Assembly (NCBI GenBank): GCA_024195585.1
Contig: SWBL01000703.1
Coordinates: 1-10,848 of the forward strand
Length of the DNA: 10,848 bases
Direction: 5' to 3'
Source of the DNA: Aureobasidium sp. EXF-3400
Lineage: Eukaryota > Ascomycota > Dothideomycetes > Dothideales > Saccotheciaceae
Shown here: positions 1-9,577 of the stretch, in pieces
Layout: each line of letters opens with the position of its first letter
How positions within the stretch are numbered: the stretch's first letter is position 1
Program-made: the position numbers and the translations under genes
Notes under the pieces: model-generated
Seen by the model: the letters and a program-made list of their open reading frames with translations, nothing else
The model's database searches: none
Told to the model about the DNA's origin: nothing

Positions 1-403
1 TCACCCACCGTAGTACTAATCTGCCGTTCAACTGCTTATGTATGGCAGAGCGGACGGGATGCCCAGTTTTCAGCTGACTGTGGCCGTATGTGCTTGAATC
101 ACAATCTTGTGTAATCATATACATCATTCCTGTGGGCAACAGTTCAATATCAACACCTAACCCCTCTTCTCGCCGAGTACTATTCGAATACCGGAAACTT
201 GAGAAAATTCAAGGTTGGGATGCCCACTCAAGTGACTCTCCCTGAATTCTACCAACGGGCTTTTGGGAAGTGTAACGAAGCTCACGTCTTAATCGTGGTT
301 GTGGTCAGAAACCCAAGTACATTTTGTCTACGTCCAACACCATAAAAGTCTATATCTCTTTCCCAGATCTCTTTATTAATGCCTTATTTGTACATCGGAC
401 AAC
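1..403. other. Intergenic, 3' flank of the transporter gene
   Basis: No reading frame of useful length and no RNA gene is recognised here. The part nearest 404 should be the 3' untranslated region of the minus-strand transporter gene. The remainder is unassigned, and no end of a neighbouring gene could be recognised at the left edge. Confidence 0.6.
372..377 (-). terminator. AATAAA poly(A) signal candidate
   Basis: On the minus strand this reads AATAAA, 27-32 bases past the transporter stop codon. Fungal 3' ends use loose A-rich signals, so this is a candidate for 3' end formation and not proof. The short distance to the stop codon would give a very short 3' UTR. Confidence 0.35.
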
Positions 404-2266
404 CTACTTGTTGTTGCCAGTAGCAACACCCCAGAAGTAAGCACTCCATCCTCCAAGCATGAGCAACATAGTAAACCCAAAGCAAACAACTGAAACCCTC
501 TTATTTCGCTCCTTCATCACCGTCTCAAATCTCTGCAGGCGTTCTTGGATGAATGCTCCTTGTGCAAGTCTCTTCTTACGACTCCACTGCAAGCGACCCA
601 GATCAGGACTGTAGAGGGACAAGGCAAGGATAATAAGTGAGACGACAAGGGACGCGCAGCCAAAGAAGGCATACACGCGAACGACGCGGGTATAGGCGTT
701 GTCATCCGCATCTTGGATGGCACCAGTGAGGATGCGAATAATACACGACATACTGTTTCTCTTGTCAGCCATTGCTTCCAAACCTCAACATTCGTGGAAA
801 CTTACGCGTTGTTGATGGTAACCTTGATACCATATGCTGTGCCAAAAGCCCCCTGGTGCCACATCGACGTCCTGATGGAATCGATAATGGCAGTAGGACC
901 CAATGAGAACGCAAATACATATATGCCAAAAGCTGCGGCGGTGCCCTTTTCAGACGGTGCCCAGCAGACCAACGCCATGGAGAGAAAACATCCAGCACCA
1001 CATACCACCATTGCAGCCACTCTCTTACCAAACACATCGACAAACACACCAAGCAGAGGTACGAAAAAGAAGCCCGCATACTGCAAAATAGCCGTATACC
1101 ATCCAGCCGTGATAGAATCAGTGTTGAAGCGCTGCTCAGCAAGCTCCGTCGCATTTTGAGAAAACACATTTGCGGTGGTGGTTTGGAAGAGGGTGAAAGC
1201 CATGATACACCAAAAAGGCCATGGCATTTGCAGCACTTTCTTGAAATCAAGGGATTTGTTCTTTTCGGTAAGTTTCTCTCCAGTAGCGGGGTCGGCGATG
1301 GAGGAGTAGCGGGAAGAGCAGAAGCGGACTAGGAAGAAGAGGAAGATGGTGGCGACGTTGGTGAAGAGGTTCATGCCGACCATTGTCCAGAAGACGCTTG
1401 AGAAGCCGCAGTTCTGTTTGGTTATTCATCAGTATCTCCTTCCTGTTCTGTAGAGGCAGGGATGCTCTTACCTTGGCAATGATATTCGCAGTCGATTTGC
1501 CAACGAATCCACCAATCTACAAAATATCAGCACATATCGCTTCACAAGTAAGTCACGATCAAGCATACCTTCTTGATACCAAGCTCAAAGCCCAGCGTAC
1601 TCGCAAATCCAGCATTGGGTGGGAACCAACTGCTAAACACTTTGTACTGTGCAACTTGTGTAGCAATGTCCCCAAACGAAGCGACCACTCGCCCGACAAT
1701 CATAAACTTGTAGCTGCGAGTCTCGGCAGCGCCAGCAATAAGAATGGAACCAATGGTGTAGATGATGTTGCCGTAAACAATGCATCCTGTGCCACCCAGA
1801 CGATCGGTAAAGATACCAGTCAACAAAATCAGAGCCGAGGACATAAAGTCTTCGCTAGCTTCGAGGAGGGAGAATTGGGTATTGTTGATGTGCATTTCCT
1901 TTTGTTGGGTGTTGGTCTTAACGTGTCTTTTGAGAGAATGATGGCTGAGAGTGTGATACATACTTTCTTCATTGTAGATTTCATAGCTGAGCTTACACCA
2001 CTGCTCCATTGAGATCCAAAACCAATGCAGGAGACCAAAAGTACACTGAGTAGCTTCATCTGCAGCGGTACAGGGGGAAGTGTGTTGACCGGGTTATCCT
2101 GAGAGGAGTCGATAGATGAGTTGTCGAGGACTGTGATTGCATTCTGGGCTTCCTTGTCCTGCTCGTTCTTCGAGAGAGTTGGCTGATCCATGATTTCCTG
2201 GTCTTGAACCACAGTTGATTGCCTCTTCTCTGACCCCAGGGCTTCAACGAATGACTGACGAGGCAT
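404..2266 (-). CDS. MFS transporter, MFSD1-like, five exons
   Basis: Seen: exons 2266-1964, 1898-1569, 1516-1472, 1413-806 and 752-404 join in frame to 544 residues. The introns are 65, 52, 58 and 53 bp, all GT-AG. Residues 1-66 are polar and probably cytosolic. The first membrane helix starts near residue 68 (PLQMKLLSVLLVSCIGFGSQ). The loop after helix 2 carries GIFTDRLGG (residues 129-137), matching MFS motif A (GxxxDRxG). Helix 4 has GRVVASFGDIATQ followed by SSWF. The C-terminus ends in one more hydrophobic helix and a short polar tail. The start is the only ATG heading this frame. Known: MFSD1 relatives share the GR...G...Q...WF pattern, and animal MFSD1 exports dipeptides from lysosomes. 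Inferred: a multi-spanning transporter of the vacuole or another membrane, substrate unknown. Caveat: the first intron's acceptor could also lie 18 bases upstream in the transcript, adding six residues. Confidence 0.85.
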
Positions 2267-3693
2267 GATCGAGTTGAAAGCTTGTTTCTCACTTGAAGCG
2301 CAAAGGAGAAAGATTGTCGGTATAACAAAGGCCTACCTGGAAACAGAGACAGACGGATGTGCAGACTCCATACTTATAGCATGTCTCTGCTCGGCTACTT
2401 TGTACCATATCGACTACGCTACATCTACTTGGCAGGGAGTGTTGAGCTGGAAGTAACACGAGAAAGACGTAAAAAGCCGGAAGCTGTTGTCGTGAATTGT
2501 CCATTCAGCACGACAAGAGGATCCCGGGCTCGTCAAAACAGCACCGATCTGATAAAACGACCGATGATCTGATAAGAAGCTTTGATCACTGACTGCCTTG
2601 GGAAGACTTGGCAAGCCATATCACAGCTGCAAATATTGGCGATGTCGGTGGTATGCAATCCTTCCCGAGCTACTCTTCAACAATCCTAAGCTCTCAATCC
2701 TTGTCAAGATAATAAGTATGCATAGAAGTCCATAGGTTTGTCACGCTGCAGCAGCTGTGTGCAACTTCCGTATGACCAGAGCTGCCGTTGCGCAGTTAGT
2801 GAGCAGCAGACTTCCAGAAAAGAGTATTTGGTAGGGGACGGCATGAGTGGACTTACCTGAGTCAGTGGATATCAAGGTCATTCTTAAGAAGGACCGCATG
2901 CGAAGAAAAACGTTCTGTTTGAGATCGATTCCCCTTGTGGCATTCGTCACAGAGTGACACGCAAGTCAAATTTATTTGTGGGTTCATCAGGAAGAGATTG
3001 ATTGCAACAAGGGACAACGAAAGCCCATTCAGTTCATACACTTGATGTGGAACAAAACAAAAAAACATACTATTTTTCCTCCCTCACGCCTCTGTGCGAA
3101 AATAATGAAGATATTACATGGTGCTGCCGTCCAACCCTGATCTCTGTTGGGCAAGAAAGTGACCAAAAGAGACTGTTCCTCCCTCTCTCCAGGATGATGA
3201 TCGTTCAACGCAGATGGAGAAATTAGAAGACAAAGGAAAATGCATCGACGCGATGAAAATGACATGAAAAGACCAGAAGAAAGGCGAATGCCAATCATCT
3301 AATCGCCCTGGCATAACAGAGCCTATTGGTGAACCTTTGGCGAGGGCTCGGTGCAGCATGCCAATGCTGAATTTGAGATATGTACGTGTGAGGCGTTCAG
3401 AAACCGGTAAAATATGCGCCAGTGTCCAGAGTAGCCGCCGTCTATGAGAACTCATGTCGTCTAAACCTAGGGAATAAAGGATCCGAGTCGATCGTTGTTG
3501 ATTCGCAAGTCGACAAAAGGAGCGTGTATGTTGCGGATCGAATAATGCAGTCAGGTGAGAAGGTGAGAAAAGGGATGATTATTGGTAGAGTTGCTCGGGC
3601 CTGAAGAACAGTGTCTGCATGTATGAGCTAGGTGAGTCGTCGTGCAGTATGTCTTTTGTTCAGAAGATGAGGCCCGGTCAGAGTTCCGGTAGA
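2267..3693. other. Intergenic: transporter promoter and downstream 3' flank
   Basis: Both flanking genes are on the minus strand, so the left part is the upstream region of the transporter and the right part is the 3' flank of the ketopantoate-reductase-like gene. The short frames present on both strands show no domain, no consistent splice structure and no recognisable family. Identifiable motifs are three GATA-type sites and a CCAAT pentamer on the minus strand (2635-2639), about 370 bases before the transporter start. Confidence 0.6.
2546..2575 (+). promoter_or_regulatory. Paired GATA-factor sites upstream of the transporter
   Basis: The 10-mer GATCTGATAA occurs at 2546-2555 and again at 2566-2575, exactly 20 bp apart in the same orientation. 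Each copy contains TGATAA, a match to the HGATAR core bound by fungal GATA regulators such as AreA/NIT2 (nitrogen) and SreA (iron). A further AGATAA lies at 2707-2712. The pair sits 280-310 bases upstream of the transporter ATG. Binding is inferred from motif and spacing only. Confidence 0.45.
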
Positions 3694-6528
3694 CTATCGG
3701 AAACCGTGAGCTGGGCGAGGTCCCAAACTGCTGGAGCTGCTGTGGGCCGAAGGGTCGGAATCAAGGGGCACCGAGTGGTTACTATCACCACTCCCCGCGC
3801 TAGCGCTCGCGGAACCTGTCAGACTGCGTTCTTGAGGGCCGCTTTTGGGCGGATAGAGATGGCTCACCCCGTTCTGCTGTTCAACATGCTGTGGCATCGG
3901 GCCTTGCTGGGCCATTGGGCGTTGCATTGGCGAGCCCATACCGCCGGGAGGGGATGGTCGGCCGTTCATGTGAGGCGGATATCCGTTCTGTCCATTTGGC
4001 GGGTAAGGGCGTTGGCCAGGAGGTCCTCTTGGAGGTCCCAGAGGGTGTCCGGGGGAGTTGCTGGCACGTCGACCCATCTGAGGTGGCATTGGGCCAGGGT
4101 AAGGGCCTTGTCCCGGAGGTCCGCCTCGCGAAAGCTCGTTCAGGCGTTCTGCAGTAAGTGAGTTGGTTCTCGATTCTTGTCCGAGATTGTGACGGTCAAC
4201 GCCTCCGTATCTGTCTGATGAGTAACCTAGCAATGGGTTGCCCATGAGGTTGTCGCGCAGATTGGGGATTTCGGACATGAGTCTAGCACTGGTTCGGTTC
4301 TGCATCTTAGGCCTTCCGAACATGCCTCTGCCGCCGCCGCCTCCTCCTCTCATCTGGGGACCTCCCATCTCTGGGTTGTTGCGGAGCTGGTTGGCAGAAG
4401 GTGGAGGCGCTTTGCGGGCGCGTTTCGAAGTGACGCTCATCATGTCGAAGTTATCGGGATCAATCATGGGGACGTTTCTTCCTGCAGCCATTGGGTCAAA
4501 GAAATCTTCGCCGTCCTCATCGTCGTCGTCATAGCCTCCAGCGTGAGAGGCAGGAGGAGGCGGCATACGACGTCTCATGCTGAACTCTTGCTCTCTGAGA
4601 GCCATCTCTCGTTGTCGAAGGGCCAATTCTCTCTCACGCATGCCCATCTCACCTCCAGGACCGGCACCGTTCGGAATTGCGCCTTCGGGCAAAGCGCCTT
4701 CTGGCAAGTTGTCGTAAAGCATCAGATGACTGAACTCCTCGAGTTCGTTGTCTTCTAGGGAAGGGCGGCGTGTTGGCTGCTGAGAAGGGCCACGCTGACC
4801 GTTTCCGTTCATTCTCATGGGTGGGCCGAAGCCGTTATTCATTGAAGGACCTCTGCGCATTTGAGGTGGTGGGCCACCAGTCATGGAGGGGGCTCTGCTT
4901 CCAGGTCTCATCATTCCGCCTCTACCGGGAGGCCCAGCCATATGGCCATTCATCTGGCCATTCATCGGGCCATTCATCGGGCCATTCATCGGGCCATTCA
5001 TTGGGCCACGCTGGTTGGGACCAGGACCCATGTTTGGGCCGGGGCCCATGCGAGGTGTTTGAGCAGGGTTTGGCGGTGAAATTGCAGCTGCGGGAGGCGG
5101 GCGGGATTGGTTCAATGTGTTGGCGTTGTGGAGAAGAGCATATAGCGTCTCGATGCGAGGAACAGGAACACCCATGTCTTGGGCAAGTTTGATGGGAGCG
5201 CCGAGGAACGTCTCGATTTCCAGGGGTCGGCGGGCGGTAAAGTCTTGGTACATGGTACTGGGTGTAGCAGTGGGCTGGATCATGGCTTCCATGGTCTGTT
5301 CGTGAATGTCCTCGGGGAAGACACAGCCTTGAGATTTTGCAAGAACAAGGAGCTCATCAATGATGCCGGTGATCATGGCACGAGCGCCCGTCTTCTCGAG
5401 TAACTCTGCATGGTTGGGCGTTTCGAACAAAACACTGGCGGGGTGGAAAGTGATAGGACTGCAAAGTTTAGTCAAAGCTGGTCAACGGCGTGGGGATAAA
5501 GACTTACCCGATCATGCGCTCGTACTGTTGCTGTCTGATGTTAGTCGACACCTTGCAGTCAACTTGACCTGAGCTCAGGGTCATAGCCAATGCTTCGGCC
5601 ATGTCTGACTGTATCGATGCGGGAATCGATGGGTTCTTGTTGGCAGGCCCGACCCAAATCTCAGCTGAGCCCTTGTGTTCGAATTCGCTTGCTCCAATTT
5701 GTGAGAGCTCAGCGCCGGCAACAAGAGACAGTACCACGTTTGTAGGGAATCTTTGCTCGAGATATGACTCGACACCGAGAGAGTGTGTTGTGTTGATCAG
5801 GATGCATGTGTGCTGAGGAGCAACGACCGACTCAATGATGGACGCAATGTCGTATACGTCAGGCAGTGCCTTGACGCACAAAAGGACGTAGTCGTACGGC
5901 GCTCTCGACGATTTTGCTGCTTCTTCGGGGGTGCGGACGACTACAGGTAAAGTTAGCACACCGGCCAGCAGTCTGAGGACAAGCGCATTGACTGACCTTG
6001 TCTGGGCTTGAATCTTTCGTTTCCAAAGGTAGCGGATCTAGAGGGGTCGGTCAGTGGTGAATCTGAGTGGTAGCGACAGCATTGGCTTACTTGAACGAAA
6101 GGCCGTACTGCGACACATTCTCAAAACCGTTCTTCCAGACGAGGGTGACATCGCATGCGTTGGTCGCCGAGAGTCTCCATGACATGAAGGCAGAGACGGC
6201 ATTTCCGCCGACTACGAGTGTGTTAGTGAGCTGTTGCCTCTGGTGCGCTTGCTCGACCGCCATGATGAATCGACGGCTTGTGTCGGAAGTGGGAAAGAGA
6301 AGTTGTGAGAGGAGCAATGCTCGGTGTGCATATGATTACAGCACGCCAGGTCAGGGCAAGTGCGATTAGCAGAGCGGCTGGGACGGGCAGTGATGGATAT
6401 TTGCATGAGCTAGAAAAGTGGACCTGGACCCAATGGCGCAGCGTGGAAGGACAAGGATGGTGTTAGGAACATGTACGGCATGATTACTGACCTGACAGGA
6501 TGCGCAATCTAGGGACTGTGGGCGCCAT
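3694..6528 (-). CDS. Ketopantoate reductase-like protein with long disordered tail (Svl3/Pam1-like)
   Basis: Seen: exons 6528-6492, 6211-6091, 6037-5997, 5940-5508 and 5458-3694 join in frame to 798 residues. The introns are 280, 53, 56 and 49 bp. Residues 1-190 form the Rossmann-like half (RLRILSVGGNAVSAF at the start) and 205-325 the helical C-terminal half (MIGPITFHPASVLFETPN, STMYQDFTARRPLEIE). From 330 on the chain is low complexity: MNGP repeats (363-382), a charged R/E/Q/M stretch (485-508), an acidic run (520-530), KRARK (556-560), poly-Gly with RGG-like context (582-587) and RRxS kinase-type sites (Ser444, Ser677). Known: 2-dehydropantoate reductases are about 300 residues, use GxGxxG for NADPH and need a catalytic Lys. 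Here these read GGNAVS and Arg208, so reductase activity is doubtful. Inferred: a relative of yeast Svl3/Pam1, which combine this fold with long tails. The true cellular role is unknown. The exon 1 start is chosen because it restores the beta-strand leading into the glycine loop. Confidence 0.82.
4331..4350 (+). repeat. CCG/CCT triplet run encoding poly-Gly
   Basis: Three CCG-type triplets run straight into three CCT-type triplets. On the coding (minus) strand they give the glycine run at about residues 582-587 of the ketopantoate-reductase-like protein. It is a short, impure microsatellite that could vary in length without shifting the frame. Confidence 0.6.
4944..5003 (+). repeat. Five tandem 12-bp units inside the coding tail
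   Basis: The unit GGCCATTCATCK is repeated five times without gaps. Three copies are identical and the other two differ at the last one or two bases of the unit. On the minus strand this encodes consecutive Met-Asn-Gly-Pro/Gln/His tetrapeptides at residues 363-382. Twelve is a multiple of three, so slippage would change tail length in whole tetrapeptides. The near identity of the units suggests recent expansion. Confidence 0.9.
6212..6491 (-). other. Long first intron of the ketopantoate-reductase-like gene
   Basis: The donor GTCAGT at 6491-6486 follows a 37-base first coding exon. The acceptor CGTAG at 6216-6212 is preceded by CTCACTAACAC, a good branch-point context. At 280 bp it is about five times longer than the other introns in the window. 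An ATG at 6263-6261, and another at 6317-6315, read through the acceptor in frame into exon 2. Confidence 0.75.
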
Positions 6529-6675
6529 GATGCGATACGCTCAATGCGCGAGAGATGGGATGGGACGCGAGACGGCGGTGGCTGAGGACAAGAGAGCGGT
6601 GATATGTGTCGAGGACCGAAGCAACAGCGAATCCAAGCGTCACAATTTCCAAGGAACGCGGCCAAACGGTGGAAG

Positions 6676-6714
6676 TGCACGCGCGCGTGTTTTGGGTTGC
6701 AAGCGGTATATAAA
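6676..6714 (+). promoter_or_regulatory. CG-alternating palindrome and TATA-like box
   Basis: CACGCGCGCGTG at 6678-6689 is a perfect 12-bp palindrome within a 15-base purine/pyrimidine alternation. TATATAAA follows at 6707-6714, and on the minus strand this reads TTTATATA. Both lie 150-190 bases upstream of the minus-strand ATG at 6528, a plausible core-promoter distance. Function is inferred from sequence and position only. Confidence 0.35.
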
Positions 6715-7571
6715 GGGAGGAAAGGGGTGGACAGAAAACGAGCGTGAGAGGTTAAGCCAGTGTGCGCAAGGTGCAAAGCAAAACCAGGGACGGAGTTCTG
6801 AAAAGCAAGATGAGGAAGGCGAGGGTGAGGACGGACGGAGGATGAGGAGAAGCTGTCGTTGACTGACGGCGGCAGCGCTCCGGATGGGTGAGAAGGAGTG
6901 CGAGCAAAGTCTTGGTTAGGTTCGCTTCCCGACTGGCATGGGCATTCAATGAGCAAATGACAACCCGCCGCAACCACTGGATACAACAAGCAATACTTGA
7001 TGGATCCTGGACAGCTAATTACGGTGCTTAATCTCTTTGGCTAGCAGGCTATATCGATTCGTCAAATGCACGCTGCCCACGACATGAAGCCTCTCCTATT
7101 TCTGGTCTGATTATTGCGCCTGCTCAAGTGCGGCGTCATCGCCATCGTCAACGCCGCGTGCCTGTCCTCGCAGCTTTGCTTTCCAATCCGTTGCCAACAA
7201 CGGTAGTTGGTATTGCCGTGGAGCAAGAAAAAATCCATCCGAATTCCGTACCACTCTTTGCTACTCTGGGCCTAGGCGCGAGCCGACGACTCGACCGGCT
7301 TGAACCTCTCGACGGTAGCGGCGCGGTGTGGCATCATGCTTGTCTCGGTTCTCACGCCAGTGCCTGGTTTCTGCTCCTCATCGACCGCAGGGATGGTGTT
7401 TCGCTCTCCTTACTGTCGCATATATAAGAACTAGTTATCGCGATGGTCTCTCTACTATGCTCAGTTGAAGATCCTGTAAATACTCGTCTCCTGATTATGG
7501 AGAGCCTGCAACTATCTGCCTATCTATTGCGCTCTTCTGTCCAGCTACCTCAACCCCACGCTGAAGGCTGC

Positions 7572-7583
7572 CACACACACACA
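7572..7583 (+). repeat. Short (CA)6 microsatellite
   Basis: Six CA dinucleotides sit in the middle of the gene-free region. The tract is short and needs no explanation beyond chance or slippage. Confidence 0.7.
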
Positions 7584-9320
7584 TAATTTCCCAACCCCTG
7601 CACGCTGAATCTCTTGTCGAGCACCGAGGCCCCCAGTCGATAGTAGAGCATCCTATCTGCAGATCATCCTTCTAGGCAAGGATAAGAATAGTTAGCCCTG
7701 CTATAGAAACATAACTACCCGGCATATACACAAGCTTCTAACACCAGCGGAAAAAAAATACGTGCTTCCATGAATCGCGAGAGTAAGAAAGATATTCGTC
7801 TACCTCTTCTCAAACACATGTTGCAGGAAACGCCAGACATCCCGAGGGCTTGAAGCTGACGATACTTGTACCATCCTAAGCCGAAACGGTAGCGTGCTAT
7901 GCACGTACTACGGACGTTCATCGTAGAGGCGGAATCGAAATCTACACCACCTGGTTTCTGACTCGGAGGTCGGGACATATGTGATCCGAACATACAGTAT
8001 GCACTTTCTCATGATAGCTATACAGGGCTAGCTTTGCGACCGTTGATATACAAGTACTGTTGTTCCGGTATACTCGTAGATAGCGATGGGCTTTCCGGCG
8101 TCTGCTGGATAATACTCCGTACGCAGCTCTCGAGCTTGGTCGTGCCTTGGATTTGCTGCCACGATGATACGCGCACATTTCAGCGGATGTAGAGATTACC
8201 CTACACAGGCTGAGAAGAACATGTTCTCGGAGTTCGATGTACTTCTTGTGGTCCTTCGGTCATCCCGTCCCAGACTGCTAGGATTCTCTCGAGTCTCGGA
8301 GTGCAGAAGGAAGATCATTGGCTAGTCTACGGAGATTGATCCTCGATACCGCGCGACAAAGAAGAACAAGGTGCGACGAACCAGACCAGCACCGCATTGA
8401 TAGTACACAAGCTATACAGCAAGATGTTGAAGACGTTGGCATCAAACCAACAGCCATTTCCGCAATGGGCTTCCTGCTGCAGAGCCAACATGTTCAGGGC
8501 TGTTTTTACTGCACAGAATGATGCGATTGTGACAGCTGGGGATGCTCCATCCGGTTGACGATCCTTCTCATGTTCCATCTTGAAGCCAAGAGGAGCGCAC
8601 AACTTCGACCAGCTCATGGTCTGTTTACGATGTACGCGTATCGTCGATACGCCAATACGCTCGAGTCTTCTCTCATTCACAGCCACTCACCGGTCGCACC
8701 TTTTCTCCATGGCAGGATCCATGATTCCTGTTTTTCCCATCCCCCCACGCTGAGCTGCTATTGTATTCAAGCAAAAACATGTCATTCTTGTGTAGCCCCA
8801 GACGGGATCACAACAACAAGCTTCTGTCTGATCTCGTAGGTCCCTTCTGCTCTCTCGTTCCCGGTGGATCATATAGGGCAAACAGCATAATATTTTTTTC
8901 CCTTGTCTCACGCTTGGTAAGGAACTGAAACAGAAAAAAGGTACCACCCGGTTAAATCCGCCCTCACGGCCGCTGTCACTTTCGCGAATCGGTTGGCCGT
9001 TGAACGGTTCAAAGACGCCTCTTGAATCTTAAACGAGAAGAAAATTATGGCAGCAGGCCGGTGCACAAACACAGCTCTTTCTCGCATCAAGCCCCCAAGA
9101 CGCCGAGCTGCTTGACTGGAAACGTGTGCCCTCGGATACGAGGGTTGCCGGATACCAGCTTTTGTGACAGTTGATAAAGTCGTTGATGTTCATGAGAATG
9201 TCTCGTTACTCGCTCTCGCTGCGTGAGGAAATTACTCTTCAGTTATGATGACGGCTCGGCATGTTGACTGCCAATTGTTGAGTGGGCATCAGCATTGTTG
9301 AATGGCTGCGCCCGTTGCTC

Positions 9321-9338
9321 GAGTCGTCAGAGTCGTCA
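9321..9338 (+). repeat. Two tandem 9-bp units
   Basis: GAGTCGTCA is repeated twice back to back, about 240 bases beyond the SUB2 stop codon. On the other strand each copy reads TGACGACTC, which only loosely resembles the TGACTC site of Gcn4/CpcA-type factors. No function is claimed. Confidence 0.6.
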
Positions 9339-9577
9339 CAAACTCTTGGACTGGAGAGCAAAAAGGCAAGAATGCTTAAATGGTGTTTGGAACGCGATAG
9401 GAATGAGGCAATGAAGACTCAGGGTCAAGGTAGTATGTTTCGTCAACGGAATCGAGTTTTTGATAATCGTTAAATAGTAAAAGTAGAGAAGCTAAGAGTA
9501 CACGTTACGCGTGCCCATTGCAATCGCTTGCCAAAAGTTCAATTTTGTCGATAAACATCCTCTATGAAAGGAATGGT

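Larger units (their letters stand above)
6529..9577. other. Gene-free 3-kb intergenic region
   Basis: This lies between the start of the ketopantoate-reductase-like gene and the stop of SUB2, both on the minus strand. Several frames of 60-120 codons exist on both strands, but their translations show no family, biased composition typical of chance frames, and no splice-consistent continuation. No tRNA B-box, 5S or snRNA core was recognised. The left few hundred bases should be promoter and 5' UTR of the ketopantoate-reductase-like gene, and the right end the 3' flank of SUB2. The middle is unexplained. Confidence 0.55.

Noticed and set aside
1383..2012. 209-codon plus-strand frame opposite the transporter
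   Set aside because: It overlaps conserved transporter exons antisense and has no recognisable domain; a shadow frame.
3619..4161. 180-codon plus-strand frame rich in Arg/Ser/Ala/Trp
   Set aside because: It is the antisense shadow of the Pro/Gly-rich tail, whose GC-rich codons suppress stops on the opposite strand.
6366..6989. 207-codon minus-strand frame across the promoter, exon 1 and intron 1 of the ketopantoate-reductase-like gene
   Set aside because: It is in a different frame from exon 1, is rich in Pro/Ser/His/Cys and shows no domain. The spliced gene model explains this stretch better.
7316..7425. Minus-strand frame ending MMPHRAATVERFKPVESSARA before a TAG, resembling a protein C-terminus
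   Set aside because: Only about 40 codons are open. The frame meets a stop upstream and no convincing splice acceptor or further exon was found, so it stays below the evidence threshold.
8327..8686. 119-codon minus-strand frame with a hydrophobic stretch (VFNILLYSLCTINAVLVWFV)
   Set aside because: A single isolated frame with no family resemblance, no upstream or downstream exon and no promoter context; a chance frame is more likely.
9001..9015. GGTTCAA motif resembling a tRNA B box
   Set aside because: The last consensus base does not match, there is no A box at the right distance, and no cloverleaf could be drawn.
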